From positions 124,001 through 188,000 of the forward strand of contig JADJHR010000010.1 in assembly GCA_016707445.1 (NCBI GenBank): a stretch of 64,000 bases of DNA, given 5' to 3'. Under the pieces are notes generated by a model that was not told the origin of the DNA, did no database searches, and saw nothing but the letters and a program-made list of their open reading frames with translations. Made by a program: the position numbers and the translations under genes. The stretch comes from Rubrivivax sp. (GTDB lineage Bacteria; Pseudomonadota; Gammaproteobacteria; Burkholderiales; Burkholderiaceae_C). Each line of letters starts with the position of its first letter. Within the stretch, counting starts at the first letter, position 1. Below, piece by piece: positions 1 to 10,193 of the stretch.

Positions 1-833
1 GCAAAACCGAGGAAGCGGCCCAGCGGCTGCAGGCCCTTGCGCTCGGCCACGGTCTCATGCATCAGCACGCAGGCGCCGGCCCCGTCGCTGAACTGACTGG
101 CATTGCCGGCACTGATCACGCCGCCGGGCACGGCGGGGCGGATGTTGCAGATGCCCTCGTAGGTGGTGCCGGGGCGGATGCCTTCGTCGTTGGCGACGCT
201 GACCTCTTTGCTGCGCAGGCCCAGCTGCGCATCGGCGACGCCGGCTGTGACAGTGATCGGCGCGATCTCGGCCTTGAACAATCCGGCTTCGAGCGCCGCG
301 CTGGCACGTTGCTGGCTGCCGGCGCCGTAGTGGTCCATGCGCTCGCGGCCGATCTTGTAGCGCTTGGCCACCTGTTCGGCGGTCTGCAGCATGTTCCAGT
401 AGATCTCGGGCTTGTGTTCGACCAGCCAGGGGTCGGCGATCATGTGGCGGTTGGCCTCGTTCTGCACGCAGCTGATGCTCTCGACGCCGCCGCCGATGTA
501 GATGTCGCCCTCGCCGGCGATGATGCGCTGCGCCGCCAGCGCGATGGTCTGCAGCCCGCTGCTGCAGAAGCGGTTGACGGTGACGCCGCTGGTGGTGATG
601 GGCAGCCCGGCACGCAGCGCGATCTGGCGCGCGATGTTGCTGCCGGTGGCGCCTTCGGGCGTGGCGCAGCCCATGATCACGTCGTCGACCTCGGCGCCGG
701 CGATGCCGGCACGTTCGACCGCGGCCTTCACCGCGTGGCCGCCCAGCGTGGCGCCGTGGGTCATGTTGAAGGCACCCTTCCAGCTCTTGCACAGCGGCGT
801 GCGGGCGGTGGAGACGATGACGGCTTGGCTCAT
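1..833 (-). CDS. Thiolase (acetyl-CoA C-acyltransferase), 5' part only
   Basis: Thiolase-family acyltransferase, expected to cleave 3-ketoacyl-CoA with CoA in the last step of beta-oxidation (or to condense two acetyl-CoA in the reverse direction). The ATG at 833-831 opens MSQAVIVSTARTP, and about 277 codons read without a stop to the left edge, so the C-terminal third with the catalytic His and second Cys is outside the window. The nucleophile Cys90 sits in NRFCSSGLQ, the family signature, and a GGGVES segment follows. The start overlaps the stop of the upstream M20 gene (ATGA), so the two are probably translationally coupled in one operon with the FadB-like gene. Family assignment is secure; substrate chain length cannot be read from this part. 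Confidence 0.93.
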   Translation of the reverse strand, partial: MSQAVIVSTARTPLCKSWKGAFNMTHGATLGGHAVKAAVERAGIAGAEVDDVIMGCATPEGATGSNIARQIALRAGLPITTSGVTVNRFCSSGLQTIALAAQRIIAGEGDIYIGGGVESISCVQNEANRHMIADPWLVEHKPEIYWNMLQTAEQVAKRYKIGRERMDHYGAGSQQRASAALEAGLFKAEIAPITVTAGVADAQLGLRSKEVSVANDEGIRPGTTYEGICNIRPAVPGGVISAGNASQFSDGAGACVLMHETVAERKGLQPLGRFLGF

Positions 834-2322
834 GGCTGTTTTCCTTCAGGAGGGGCGCCTGCAGCCGTTTGCAGCAGACGGTGATAGAAGCGGACCATGT
901 CCGCCAGCTGGTCGACCGGGATGCGCTCGTCGGTGCCGTGCACGCGCGCCAGATCCTCGGACTTGAAGCGGATCGGCATGAAACGATAGCTGTGGTCGGA
1001 GATGTCGTCGAAGTGGCGCGCGTCGGATGCCGCCAGCATCAGGCTCGGTGCCACCAGAGCATTCGGAAACACCTCGCGCACCGCGCGCTCGATCAGCTTG
1101 AACGGCGCCGCGGCCGACGTGGCCAGCTTCGAAGGTTCGAAGGCAACACCCAGCGGCTTGACCTCGATGTGATCGTCGGCGACCACGCGCTGCACATGGG
1201 CCGCAACCGATGCGATGCTGTCACCCGGCAGGATGCGGAAGTTGACGATCGCCTCGGCCTGTCCAGGCAGCACGTTTTCCTTGTTGCCCGCGTTGACCAC
1301 GGTCAGCGCCGTGGTCGTGCGCATCATCGCGTTGGTTGCCGCGCCCTTGCCCAGCAGGCCCTCGACCAGCGGCCGCGTCAGCCACAGATTGGACATCGCC
1401 AGGCGCTGGCCGAAAGGCAGCTCCGGCGCCACGGCGGCAAACATCTCGGCTGCCGCACCGTGAATGCCGCCCGGCATCGGGCTGTGATCGACGCGCGTCA
1501 GCGCCGCACTGAGCCGGCCGATGGCACTGGTGCCCGCCGCCGGTGGCATCGACGAATGGCCGGGCGCGGCGCTGGCGCTCAGCTTCAGCGACACCGAACC
1601 CTTCTCGGCCAGGCCGATCAGCGCCAGCGGCTGCGCAACACCGGGCAGGATGCCTTCGGTCACCGCCATCCCTTCGTCGAGCACAAAATCGAGCCGTACC
1701 CCACGCTGCTTGAGCAAGGCGACGATGGCCACCACGCCCTGGCGGCCGCCCACTACTACGTCATGGCCGAACACCAGGTAGACCGTGCGAAGCGGGTTGA
1801 GACCCGTCTTCAGCAGCGACTCCACCGCCTCGAGCTGGGTGATCAGGTTGCTCTTGTCGTCCAGCGCGCCACGGCCCCAGACGAAGCCACCGTCGATCAG
1901 ACCGCCAAAGGGTGGCTGCTTCCAGAGCGCTTCGGTACCGGGCGCGATGGGCACCACGTCCTGGTGCGCCAGCAGCGCCATCGGCTTGGCCTTGTCGTCG
2001 CTGCCGCGCCAGGTGAAGAGCAGGCTGTGATTGCCGATCACCTCGCGCTGCAAGCTCGAATGCACCAGCGGGTAGCGTTGCCGCAGATGTGCCTGCAGGC
2101 GGTCGAATTCGGCCGCCGTGCCCGTGGCGTCGAGCAGGCCGCTGACGGTCCTGGCGCGCAGCGCTTCGGCCAGTGAGGCCGCCACCGCTGCGCTGTCCAC
2201 CACCATCGGCGCCAGCGCCGGCACGGCCAGCTGGCGCGAGCCCTGGCGCAGCGTGTTCAGCACCAGCATCGTGGCCAGTGCCACCAGCACCAGCAGCAGG
2301 CCGAGAAAGATGCGCTTGATCA

Positions 2323-2323
<1 letters not shown>
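830..2323 (-). CDS. M20-family metallopeptidase (PM20D1-like) with altered active site
   Basis: M20 peptidase/carboxypeptidase family, 497 aa, with one N-terminal hydrophobic segment (residues about 5-23) that anchors or exports it. Visible family motifs are HQDVVP (His120, Asp122) and GRGALDDKS (bridging Asp155), plus a C-terminal VHGTDE His. The usual GHDEEVGG motif, which supplies the general-base Glu and a metal-ligand Glu, reads GHDVVVGG here (Val189, Val190), so hydrolytic activity is doubtful. The ATG at 2323 shares one base with the FadB-like stop (TGATG); a TTG codon directly before it is the only longer alternative. It lies between two beta-oxidation genes, which could hint at N-acyl-amino-acid metabolism, a known activity of PM20D1, but that is inference. 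Confidence 0.85.
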
Positions 2324-4422
<2,099 letters not shown>

Positions 4423-4443
4423 GGCGACTCCTCAGGCGAAATA

Positions 4444-4455
4444 GAACGATCGTTC
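4444..4455. promoter_or_regulatory. 12-bp palindrome, candidate TetR-family operator for the beta-oxidation operon
   Basis: GAACGATCGTTC is a perfect 12-bp palindrome in the 167-bp divergent region between the FadB-like gene and msrB. A TAGAAT-like -10 element of the minus strand lies next to it, so a bound protein would block transcription of the fad operon. The AACGnnCGTT core resembles operators of TetR-type fatty-acid regulators in proteobacteria. No regulator gene is present here; the match is by eye. Confidence 0.45.
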
Positions 4456-4589
4456 GATTCTAGGGACATGCGCAGACCGCATCATGTCCCTGCCGCGACA
4501 AGGCGGCGAGCGCAGGGGTGGTCGCCGCCCGCACGCAACAGCGGGCCCCAGCCTCGTTGCGGGCATTGTCTGGCGCTATGCTGACCGCC

Positions 4590-5021
4590 ATGAAGCCCGA
4601 AACCCCGCACCCCCACGACGATCCGCGCTACGAAGTTCGGCTGAGCGATGCCGAGTGGCGCGCGCGCCTCGACCCCCAGCAGTATCAGGTGGCCCGCCAC
4701 GCCGCCACCGAGCGCCCGTTCAGCGGCCGCTACTGGGATCACTTCGAGGCCGGGCGCTACAACTGCATCGGCTGCGGCACGCCCTTGTTCGAGGCGGGCA
4801 CCAAGTTCGACGCCGGCTGCGGCTGGCCCAGCTACTGGGCGCCGATCGACGCCGACGTGATCGAGGAAGTGCGCGACAGCACGCTGGGCATGGTGCGCGT
4901 GGAGGTGCGCTGCAAGCGCTGCGGTACCCACCTGGGCCATGTCTTTCCCGACGGCCCGCAGCCCACCGGCGAGCGCTATTGCATCAACTCGGCAGCCATC
5001 GGTTTCGAGCCCGAAACCTGA
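4590..5021 (+). CDS. msrB: Peptide-methionine (R)-S-oxide reductase
   Basis: MsrB repairs oxidised proteins by reducing methionine-R-sulfoxide, recycled by thioredoxin. The 143-aa protein has the family's two zinc-binding CxxC pairs (Cys59/Cys62 in CIGCG and Cys108/Cys111 in CKRCG), the GCGWPSYW signature at about 76-83, and the catalytic Cys131 in RYCINS. Start codons at 4518 and 4578 are also in frame; the ATG at 4590 gives the usual family length and begins MKPETPHPHD. No signal peptide is seen, so it is probably cytoplasmic. It is transcribed divergently from the fad operon and is followed after 48 bp by yciB. Confidence 0.95.
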   Translation: MKPETPHPHDDPRYEVRLSDAEWRARLDPQQYQVARHAATERPFSGRYWDHFEAGRYNCIGCGTPLFEAGTKFDAGCGWPSYWAPIDADVIEEVRDSTLGMVRVEVRCKRCGTHLGHVFPDGPQPTGERYCINSAAIGFEPET

Positions 5022-5069
5022 GACTGGCGTCAGAGGCGACAATCGCGGCCGCCACCGTTCCCTCTTCGC

Positions 5070-5720
5070 ATGAAACTGCTGTTCGACTTCCTGCCGATCC
5101 TGCTGTTCTTCGGTACCTTCAAGTTCGCCGAGTCGCACAAGGACTGGGCGGCCGATTTTGCGTCCCGCCACCTCGGCGGCGTCGTCGCCGGCGGCAGCGT
5201 CAGCGCCATGCAGGCGCCAGTGCTGCTGGCCACGGTGGTGGTCATCATCGCCACGCTCGCGCAGGTGATCTGGATGAAGGCGCGCGGGCGTCGGGTCGAC
5301 GCCATGCTGTGGGTCAGCCTGGTGCTGGTGGTCGTGCTGGGCGGCGCCACCATCTACTTTCAGAGCGAGACCTTCATCAAGTGGAAACCCAGCGCGCTGT
5401 ACTGGGCGATGGGATTGGCGCTGTGGCTGGCGCCGCTGGTCAGCGGCAAGAACCTGCTGAAGGTGCTGCTGGGCGAACAGATCCAGCTGCCGCCCAAGGT
5501 CTGGCACCGCTTGAACTTCGCCTGGATCGCCTTCTTCGGGCTGATGGGCGTGCTGAACCTGTGGGTGGCCTACACCTTCAGCACCGACACCTGGGTCAAT
5601 TTCAAACTGTTCGGCGGCATCGGCCTGATGCTGCTGTTCACGCTGGCGCAAGGCCTGGTGCTGTCACGCTACATCGAAGATCCGGCTGCTGCCGGAGCCC
5701 GGCCCGAGGAGTCGAAATGA
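5070..5720 (+). CDS. yciB: Inner-membrane septation protein A family
   Basis: YciB/IspZ family inner-membrane protein of 216 aa, implicated in cell-envelope and septation processes in enterobacteria; its biochemical activity is not established. The typical N-terminus MKLLFDFLPILLFF is followed by about five hydrophobic helices, a conserved WMKARGRRVD loop, and the family segment FIKWKPSALYW. The length fits the family (about 180-220 aa). Its stop overlaps the start of the BolA-family gene (ATGA), an arrangement that suggests translational coupling. Confidence 0.92.
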   Translation: MKLLFDFLPILLFFGTFKFAESHKDWAADFASRHLGGVVAGGSVSAMQAPVLLATVVVIIATLAQVIWMKARGRRVDAMLWVSLVLVVVLGGATIYFQSETFIKWKPSALYWAMGLALWLAPLVSGKNLLKVLLGEQIQLPPKVWHRLNFAWIAFFGLMGVLNLWVAYTFSTDTWVNFKLFGGIGLMLLFTLAQGLVLSRYIEDPAAAGARPEESK

Positions 5721-5995
5721 GCGCAAACGCGGCCAGCGTGGCACAGGCCATCGAAACCGACCTGCGGCTGCAGCTGAACCCCGAGTCGTTGAGCTTGCGC
5801 GACGACAGCCACCTGCACGTCGGCCACGCCGGCGCGCGTGAAGGCGGGCATTTCACGGTGCGACTGGTGGCCGGCTGCTTTGCCGGGCGCAACCGGGTGA
5901 CGCGACATCGCCTCGTGTATGATGCCCTCGGCCCTTTGGGAGCACGTGGCATCCACGCGCTGGTCATCGAGGCCCTGGCGCCCGGCGAAAGCTGA
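5717..5995 (+). CDS. BolA family protein
   Basis: Small 92-aa BolA-fold protein. The family partners with monothiol glutaredoxins in Fe-S handling and stress responses. The sequence shows the class features: a short N-terminal helix, the DDSHLHVGHAGA segment with the conserved His that acts as a cluster ligand in BolA-like proteins, then GGHFTVRLVAG and a C-terminal helix with RHRLVYDAL and GIHALVIEAL. It starts at the ATG overlapping the yciB stop and is followed by 106 bp before the parvulin gene. Which BolA subgroup it belongs to cannot be decided by eye. Confidence 0.88.
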   Translation: MSANAASVAQAIETDLRLQLNPESLSLRDDSHLHVGHAGAREGGHFTVRLVAGCFAGRNRVTRHRLVYDALGPLGARGIHALVIEALAPGES

Positions 5996-6101
5996 GGCAG
6001 CCCGCCACAAGCACCTCGTCCAGCATTTCTCCAGCCTGTTCCAGGCCTTGCGCCGCCACCCCTGCGGCCCCCTTTCCAAGCCTTCCAAAGGTATTGCAGC
6101 G

Positions 6102-6911
6102 ATGAATCCGAAGCTCCAGGCCTCGTGCCGTGTCCTGTCCCTGGCCCTGTCTGCGCTGGCCCTGACCGTCAGCGCGCAAGCGCAGAACATCGCCGTCGTG
6201 AACGGCAAGCCGGTGCCCAAGGCGCGTGTCGAGACGCTGATTCAGCAAGCCGAGAAGGCCGGCCAGAAGGTCTCGCCCGAAATGCAGCAACAAGCGCGCG
6301 ACCAGGTCGTGCTGCGCGAGATCTTCACCCAGGAGGCCGAGCGCCGCGGCATCGCCGCCAGTGCCGATTACAGGGCGCAGATGGAACTGGCGCGCCAGAG
6401 CATCCTGATCCGCCAGCTGTTCGATGACTTCCGCGCCAAGAATCCGGTCACCGATGAGGCGGCCAAGGCCGAGTACGACAAGTTCAAGGCGCAGGCCAGC
6501 GGCACCGAATACCGAGCAGCGCACATCCTGGTCGAGAAGGAAGACGAAGCCAAGGACCTGATCAAGCAGATCAAGGCCGGCGCCAAGTTCGAGGACCTGG
6601 CCAAGAAGTCGAGCAAGGATCCGGGCTCCGGCGCCAACGGCGGCGACCTCGATTTCGCCAAGTCCGATGCCTACGTGCCCGAGTTCAGCAAGGCCATGAC
6701 TGCGTTGAAGAAGGGCGAGATGACCGAGACGCCGGTGAAGACGCAGTTCGGCTATCACATCATTCGCCTGGACGATACGCGCGAGGCCCAGTTCCCGGCC
6801 TACGACGACGTCAAGGCCCAGATCAAGCAGCGGCTCGAGCAAGTCAAGGTGCAGCAGTTCCAGGAAGAACTGCGCGCCAAGGCCAAGACCGACTACAAGT
6901 TCAGCCAGTAA
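6102..6911 (+). CDS. Secreted parvulin-type peptidyl-prolyl cis-trans isomerase
   Basis: Periplasmic folding catalyst or chaperone related to PrsA, SurA and PpiD. The 269-aa precursor has a Sec signal peptide ending at about AQAQ (residue 29), an N-terminal helical chaperone region (about 30-130) and one parvulin rotamase domain (about 135-230). The domain shows RAAHILVEKE, GGDLDFAK and FGYHIIRLDD, the motifs that line the active site. The C-terminus is charged and helical. The ATG at 6102 is chosen because the signal peptide follows directly; upstream in-frame codons lack one. A strong intrinsic terminator follows the stop. Confidence 0.92.
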   Translation: MNPKLQASCRVLSLALSALALTVSAQAQNIAVVNGKPVPKARVETLIQQAEKAGQKVSPEMQQQARDQVVLREIFTQEAERRGIAASADYRAQMELARQSILIRQLFDDFRAKNPVTDEAAKAEYDKFKAQASGTEYRAAHILVEKEDEAKDLIKQIKAGAKFEDLAKKSSKDPGSGANGGDLDFAKSDAYVPEFSKAMTALKKGEMTETPVKTQFGYHIIRLDDTREAQFPAYDDVKAQIKQRLEQVKVQQFQEELRAKAKTDYKFSQ

Positions 6912-6937
6912 ACCCCGGGCCGACAGCACCCCCGCCC

Positions 6938-6975
6938 AAGGCCGCCGGTCGAAAGACCGGCGGCCTTGTTCGTTT
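6938..6975 (+). terminator. Rho-independent terminator after the parvulin gene
   Basis: A perfect 12-bp stem, AAGGCCGCCGGT (6938-6949) paired with ACCGGCGGCCTT (6956-6967), encloses the stable loop CGAAAG and is followed by the T-rich GTTCGTTT. It lies 27 bp after the parvulin stop and separates that operon from the flagellar genes. Confidence 0.85.
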
Positions 6976-7006
6976 CGGGGCTGGATCGCGGCGACAAACA
7001 ACCCGA

Positions 7007-7032
7007 GAAAGCCGCTTCATTTCGGCCGATCG
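7007..7032 (+). promoter_or_regulatory. Candidate sigma-28 (FliA) promoter of fliC
   Basis: GAAAG at 7007-7011 and GCCGATCG at 7025-7032 resemble the flagellar class 3 consensus TAAAGTTT-N11-GCCGATAA, with the spacing one base short. It lies about 90 bp before the flagellin ATG in a 212-bp gene-free region, where a late flagellar promoter is expected. Confidence 0.5.
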
Positions 7033-7123
7033 GTGCATTCAAGTCTGCACAGAATGGGACCCAGCGGCGGACTTTCGGTCACCTCTTCCGAACGATCGCC
7101 ATCCCACGGCAAGGAGCGCTTGA

Positions 7124-7972
7124 ATGCCCCAGACCATCAATACCAACCTGACATCGTTGAACGCGCAGCGCAATCTGAACCAGTCGCAGATGTCGCTCAG
7201 CGTCTCGATGCAGCGCCTGTCCTCGGGCCTGCGCGTCAACAGCGCCAAGGACGACGCCGCGGGCCTGGCGATCGCCGAGCGCATGAACACGCAGGTGCGC
7301 GGCATGGCGGTGGCCATGCGCAACGCCAACGACGGCATCTCGATGTCGCAGGTGGCCGAAGGCGCATTGTCCAAGGTGGGCGACGCGCTGCAGCGCATGC
7401 GCGAGCTGGCCCTGCAGTCGCGCAACGCGACCAACAGCATCAGTGACAAGGATTCCTTGAACAAGGAGTACCTCGAGCTGCAGAAGGAAATCAGCCGCGT
7501 CATCAGCGGCACGGCCTTCAACAACAAGCACATCCTGGGAGCGGAAGGGACGACCTTCACCTTCCAGATCGGCGCCAACACCACCGACGACGACGTGGTG
7601 CGGATCAGGTTCGAGAACCTGGCCAGCCAGACCGACGTGTCGGCAGCGATGGTCAGCACGGCGAACATCGGCAGCATGGCGGGGATCACGGCGCTGGCCT
7701 CGGTGATCGACGGCATCGACGCCGCGCTCGACGTCATCAACAACACGCGCGCCACCTTCGGCGCCACGCAGTCGCGCTTCGAGGCCATCATCGCAAACCT
7801 GCAGGTGGGCGTCGAGAACCAGTCCGCCGCACGCAGCCGCATCATGGACGCCGACTACGCGGCCGAGACTGCGGCGCTGTCGCGGGCGCAGATCCTGCAG
7901 CAGGCCGGCAACGCGATGGTGGCGCAGGCCAATCAGCTGCCACAGCAGGTGCTCAGGCTGCTGCAGGGCTGA
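7124..7972 (+). CDS. fliC: Flagellin, short (D0/D1 only)
   Basis: Filament subunit exported by the flagellar type III system with help from FliS. The 282-aa protein has the N-terminal flagellin signature (MPQTINTNLTSLNAQRNL, then RLSSGLRVNSAKDDAAGLAI) and the C-terminal helix ending QANQLPQQVLRLLQ. About 80 residues lie between the two conserved halves, so the surface-exposed D2/D3 domains are essentially missing and the filament should be thin and smooth. An AAGGAG Shine-Dalgarno precedes the ATG by 10 bases. A sigma-28-like promoter lies upstream, and fliD follows. Confidence 0.97.
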   Translation: MPQTINTNLTSLNAQRNLNQSQMSLSVSMQRLSSGLRVNSAKDDAAGLAIAERMNTQVRGMAVAMRNANDGISMSQVAEGALSKVGDALQRMRELALQSRNATNSISDKDSLNKEYLELQKEISRVISGTAFNNKHILGAEGTTFTFQIGANTTDDDVVRIRFENLASQTDVSAAMVSTANIGSMAGITALASVIDGIDAALDVINNTRATFGATQSRFEAIIANLQVGVENQSAARSRIMDADYAAETAALSRAQILQQAGNAMVAQANQLPQQVLRLLQG

Positions 7973-7994
7973 TCGCGCACTCAAGTTCGCCCGC

Positions 7995-8028
7995 CCGGTC
8001 GGCCGATGGGCCCGGCGGGCCCGACCGG
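7995..8028. other. GC-rich hairpin between fliC and fliD
   Basis: Inverted repeat CCGGTCGG (7995-8002) and CCGACCGG (8021-8028), with a second internal palindrome GGGCCC...GGGCCC in the loop. No T-tract follows, so it is more likely an mRNA-stabilising or attenuating structure that lets fliC transcript exceed fliD than a full terminator. The rest of the 87-bp gap shows nothing else. Confidence 0.5.
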
Positions 8029-8059
8029 CCGCTCGAAGCCCCTGCCGCTGGAGACCTTC

Positions 8060-9496
8060 ATGGCCACGCTTTCATCCATTGGCATCGGCAGCGGTATCGA
8101 CGCCAATGCCATCATCACGCAGCTGGTGGCGATCGAGCGCCAGCCGATCGATCGGCTGAAGACCGCCGCCAGCGACCTCGACACCACCTTGTCGGCCTTC
8201 GGCAAGGTGCAGAGCAACCTGGACGCGCTGCGCAATGCATCGCGCACGCTGGCCGAAGCCAGCACCTGGCAGGCGGCCAAGGCCAGCTCGGGCGATGCCA
8301 CCGCGGTGGGCGTCACAGTGTCCAGCGGCACCAGCCCGGGCAGCTATGCAGTGCAGGTCAACAACCTGGCCACCGCCCAGATGAACGCCATGAACGCCAG
8401 CGTGCCACCGCTGACCAGCGCCAGCACGATCGGCCAGGGCACGCTGCGCATCGACATCGGCCGCTGGGCCGACGATCTGTCGGGCTTCACACCCAAGGAC
8501 GGCAGCACCACGGTCGACATCGTCATCGGGCCGGGTGAAGATTCGCTGGCGCAGATCAGCGCCAAGATCAACAACACCGCCGGCCTGGGTGTTCGCGCCT
8601 CGGTCGTCAACGACGCCGGCGGCGCGCGGCTGGTGCTGCAGTCACGCAGCACCGGGGCCGACAACGGCTTTCGCGTGCAGGTGGTCGACGATGACGGCGT
8701 CGCCAATGACGACGCCGGCCTCTCGCGCCTGGCCTACGACCCGCAGAACGGTGCCGCCGTCAGCACGCGGCCGCAGGCCGGCCGCAATGCCAGTGCCACC
8801 ATCAACGGTCTGCCGGTCGAGTCGGCCACCAACCAGTTCAGCAACGTCATCGACGGCGTGTCGCTGACCCTGGGCAAGGTCACCACCAGCGCTGTGGACG
8901 TGACGGTGTCACGCGACAACGACGCCATGCGCGCGTCGATCAACACCTTCGTCTCGACCTACAACGACCTGGTCAAGCTGCTGCGCGACCAGACCAAGTA
9001 CGACGCCACCAGCAAGGTGGGCGGGCCGCTGCAGGGTGACCGCACCGCCATCGCCATCCTGGGCCAGCTGCGCCAGGCCATGAGCGCCGGCACCACCGCC
9101 AGCAGCGTGTTCGCACGCTTGTCCGACATCGGTCTGGGCTTGCAGACCGACGGCACCCTGAAGGTCACTGGAACCAAGCTCGACGCCGCGCTGGGCAATG
9201 TCGACGAGCTGCAGAAGTTCTTCACCACGGCCAACGACACCGCGGGCAGCGGCGGGCTGGGCTACAGCGTGCGCAAGCTGATGGACGGCCTGCTCGGCAG
9301 CGACGGGTCGATCAGCTCGCGCCAGGAAGGGCTGCGCAAGCTCAAGACTGCCAACGGCGACCGCCAGCAGGCGCTGGAGGACCGCGTGTCGGGTGTCGAA
9401 AAGCGGTTGCGTGCGCAATACCAGGCGCTGGACACCAACATGGCGCGCCTGAGCTCCCTGCAGAACTACGTCTCGCAACAGATCCAGAAGTGGTAG
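8060..9496 (+). CDS. fliD: Flagellar filament cap protein
   Basis: FliD (HAP2) caps the growing filament and folds incoming flagellin. The protein of 478 aa begins MATLSSIGIGSGIDANAII, the typical FliD N-terminus with the GxGSGxD motif, and has the conserved FliD_N region (about 10-105) and a FliD_C region with coiled coil (about 235-460). The C-terminus reads NYVSQQIQKW. The ATG at 8060 is favoured over an upstream in-frame start because homologous sequence begins there. A terminator follows about 70 bp after the stop. Confidence 0.95.
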   Translation: MATLSSIGIGSGIDANAIITQLVAIERQPIDRLKTAASDLDTTLSAFGKVQSNLDALRNASRTLAEASTWQAAKASSGDATAVGVTVSSGTSPGSYAVQVNNLATAQMNAMNASVPPLTSASTIGQGTLRIDIGRWADDLSGFTPKDGSTTVDIVIGPGEDSLAQISAKINNTAGLGVRASVVNDAGGARLVLQSRSTGADNGFRVQVVDDDGVANDDAGLSRLAYDPQNGAAVSTRPQAGRNASATINGLPVESATNQFSNVIDGVSLTLGKVTTSAVDVTVSRDNDAMRASINTFVSTYNDLVKLLRDQTKYDATSKVGGPLQGDRTAIAILGQLRQAMSAGTTASSVFARLSDIGLGLQTDGTLKVTGTKLDAALGNVDELQKFFTTANDTAGSGGLGYSVRKLMDGLLGSDGSISSRQEGLRKLKTANGDRQQALEDRVSGVEKRLRAQYQALDTNMARLSSLQNYVSQQIQKW

Positions 9497-9564
9497 CCGC
9501 GCACGGCCTGCGTCCGTGTGTATGTATGTATCCGCGTGCGTGCGATTGAATGAGCCGGCACCCG

Positions 9565-9605
9565 GCCCGCCCATGACCCCGGTCGTGCGGCGGGCTTTTT
9601 CTTGG
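9565..9605 (+). terminator. Rho-independent terminator after fliD
   Basis: The stem GCCCGCC (9565-9571) and GGCGGGC (9589-9595) is closed by a 17-base loop and followed directly by TTTTTC. It lies in the 233-bp gene-free stretch between fliD and fliS and would separate fliCD from fliST, which has its own promoter. Confidence 0.7.
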
Positions 9606-9666
9606 CACCGACGCAGGGCCGGGCGGCAGCCTCCGAAATCGATCGAAAAGCCGGGCTTTCGCTGGC

Positions 9667-9694
9667 TCAAGTGCCACCCCGGTTGCGCCGATAA
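9667..9694 (+). promoter_or_regulatory. Sigma-28 (FliA) promoter of fliST
   Basis: TCAAGTGC (9667-9674), a 12-base spacer and an exact GCCGATAA (9687-9694) match the FliA consensus well. Transcription would start near 9701. This decides the fliS start: the ATG at 9709 would have only an 8-base leader, while the ATG at 9730 has AGGAAA in front of it. Confidence 0.7.
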
Positions 9695-9729
9695 ATGAGG
9701 TGTTGCTCATGCCCGCAGGAAACCTTTCG

Positions 9730-10164
9730 ATGTTCAGCAGCGCCCAGTCCATGCCTTTCGCCCGCCAGCCCCAACTGGCCCGGGCCTATCGCAGCATCGC
9801 GGCCGAAACCGGGGTCACCGACGCCAGCCCGCATCGCCTGGTGGCGATGCTGTACGAAGGCTTCGTCGAGGCGCTGGCGCAGGCACGTGGCGCCATGCGC
9901 AGTGGTGAAACGGAAACCAAGGGACGGGCCATCGGCCGCGCCGTGCGCATCGTCGAGGAAGGCTTGCGCGCCGGCCTGAACCTGAATGCCGGCGGCCGCC
10001 TGGCGTCCGATCTGAACCAGCTCTACAGCTACGTCGGCATGCGAATGACGCAGGCCAACCTGCGCAACGACGAAACACTTCTCGATGAATGCCTGGCCCT
10101 GATGCAGCCGCTGCAAGAGGCCTGGACCCGCATCGCACCGACCACCGGCGGATCGAACGCCTGA
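9730..10164 (+). CDS. fliS: Flagellin export chaperone FliS
   Basis: FliS binds the C-terminus of newly made flagellin, keeps it from polymerising in the cytoplasm and hands it to the export gate. The predicted 144-aa all-helical protein has the family core ARAYRSIAAETGVTDASPHRL, then LVAMLYEGFVEAL and NLNAGGRLASDLNQLYSY. The start at 9730 (MFSSAQ) is preferred because AGGAAA lies 8 bases upstream and the sigma-28 promoter leaves little leader for the ATG at 9709 or the GTG at 9700. Its stop overlaps an in-frame ATG of fliT (TGATG). Confidence 0.92.
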   Translation: MFSSAQSMPFARQPQLARAYRSIAAETGVTDASPHRLVAMLYEGFVEALAQARGAMRSGETETKGRAIGRAVRIVEEGLRAGLNLNAGGRLASDLNQLYSYVGMRMTQANLRNDETLLDECLALMQPLQEAWTRIAPTTGGSNA

Positions 10165-10193
10165 TGCCCTGCGCCGCCACCGAAAGCCGCCTC

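Noticed and set aside
4484..5716. Plus-strand open frame running through msrB and yciB into the BolA gene
   Set aside because: Only the last 92 codons resemble a protein family; the rest is the wrong frame of msrB and yciB.
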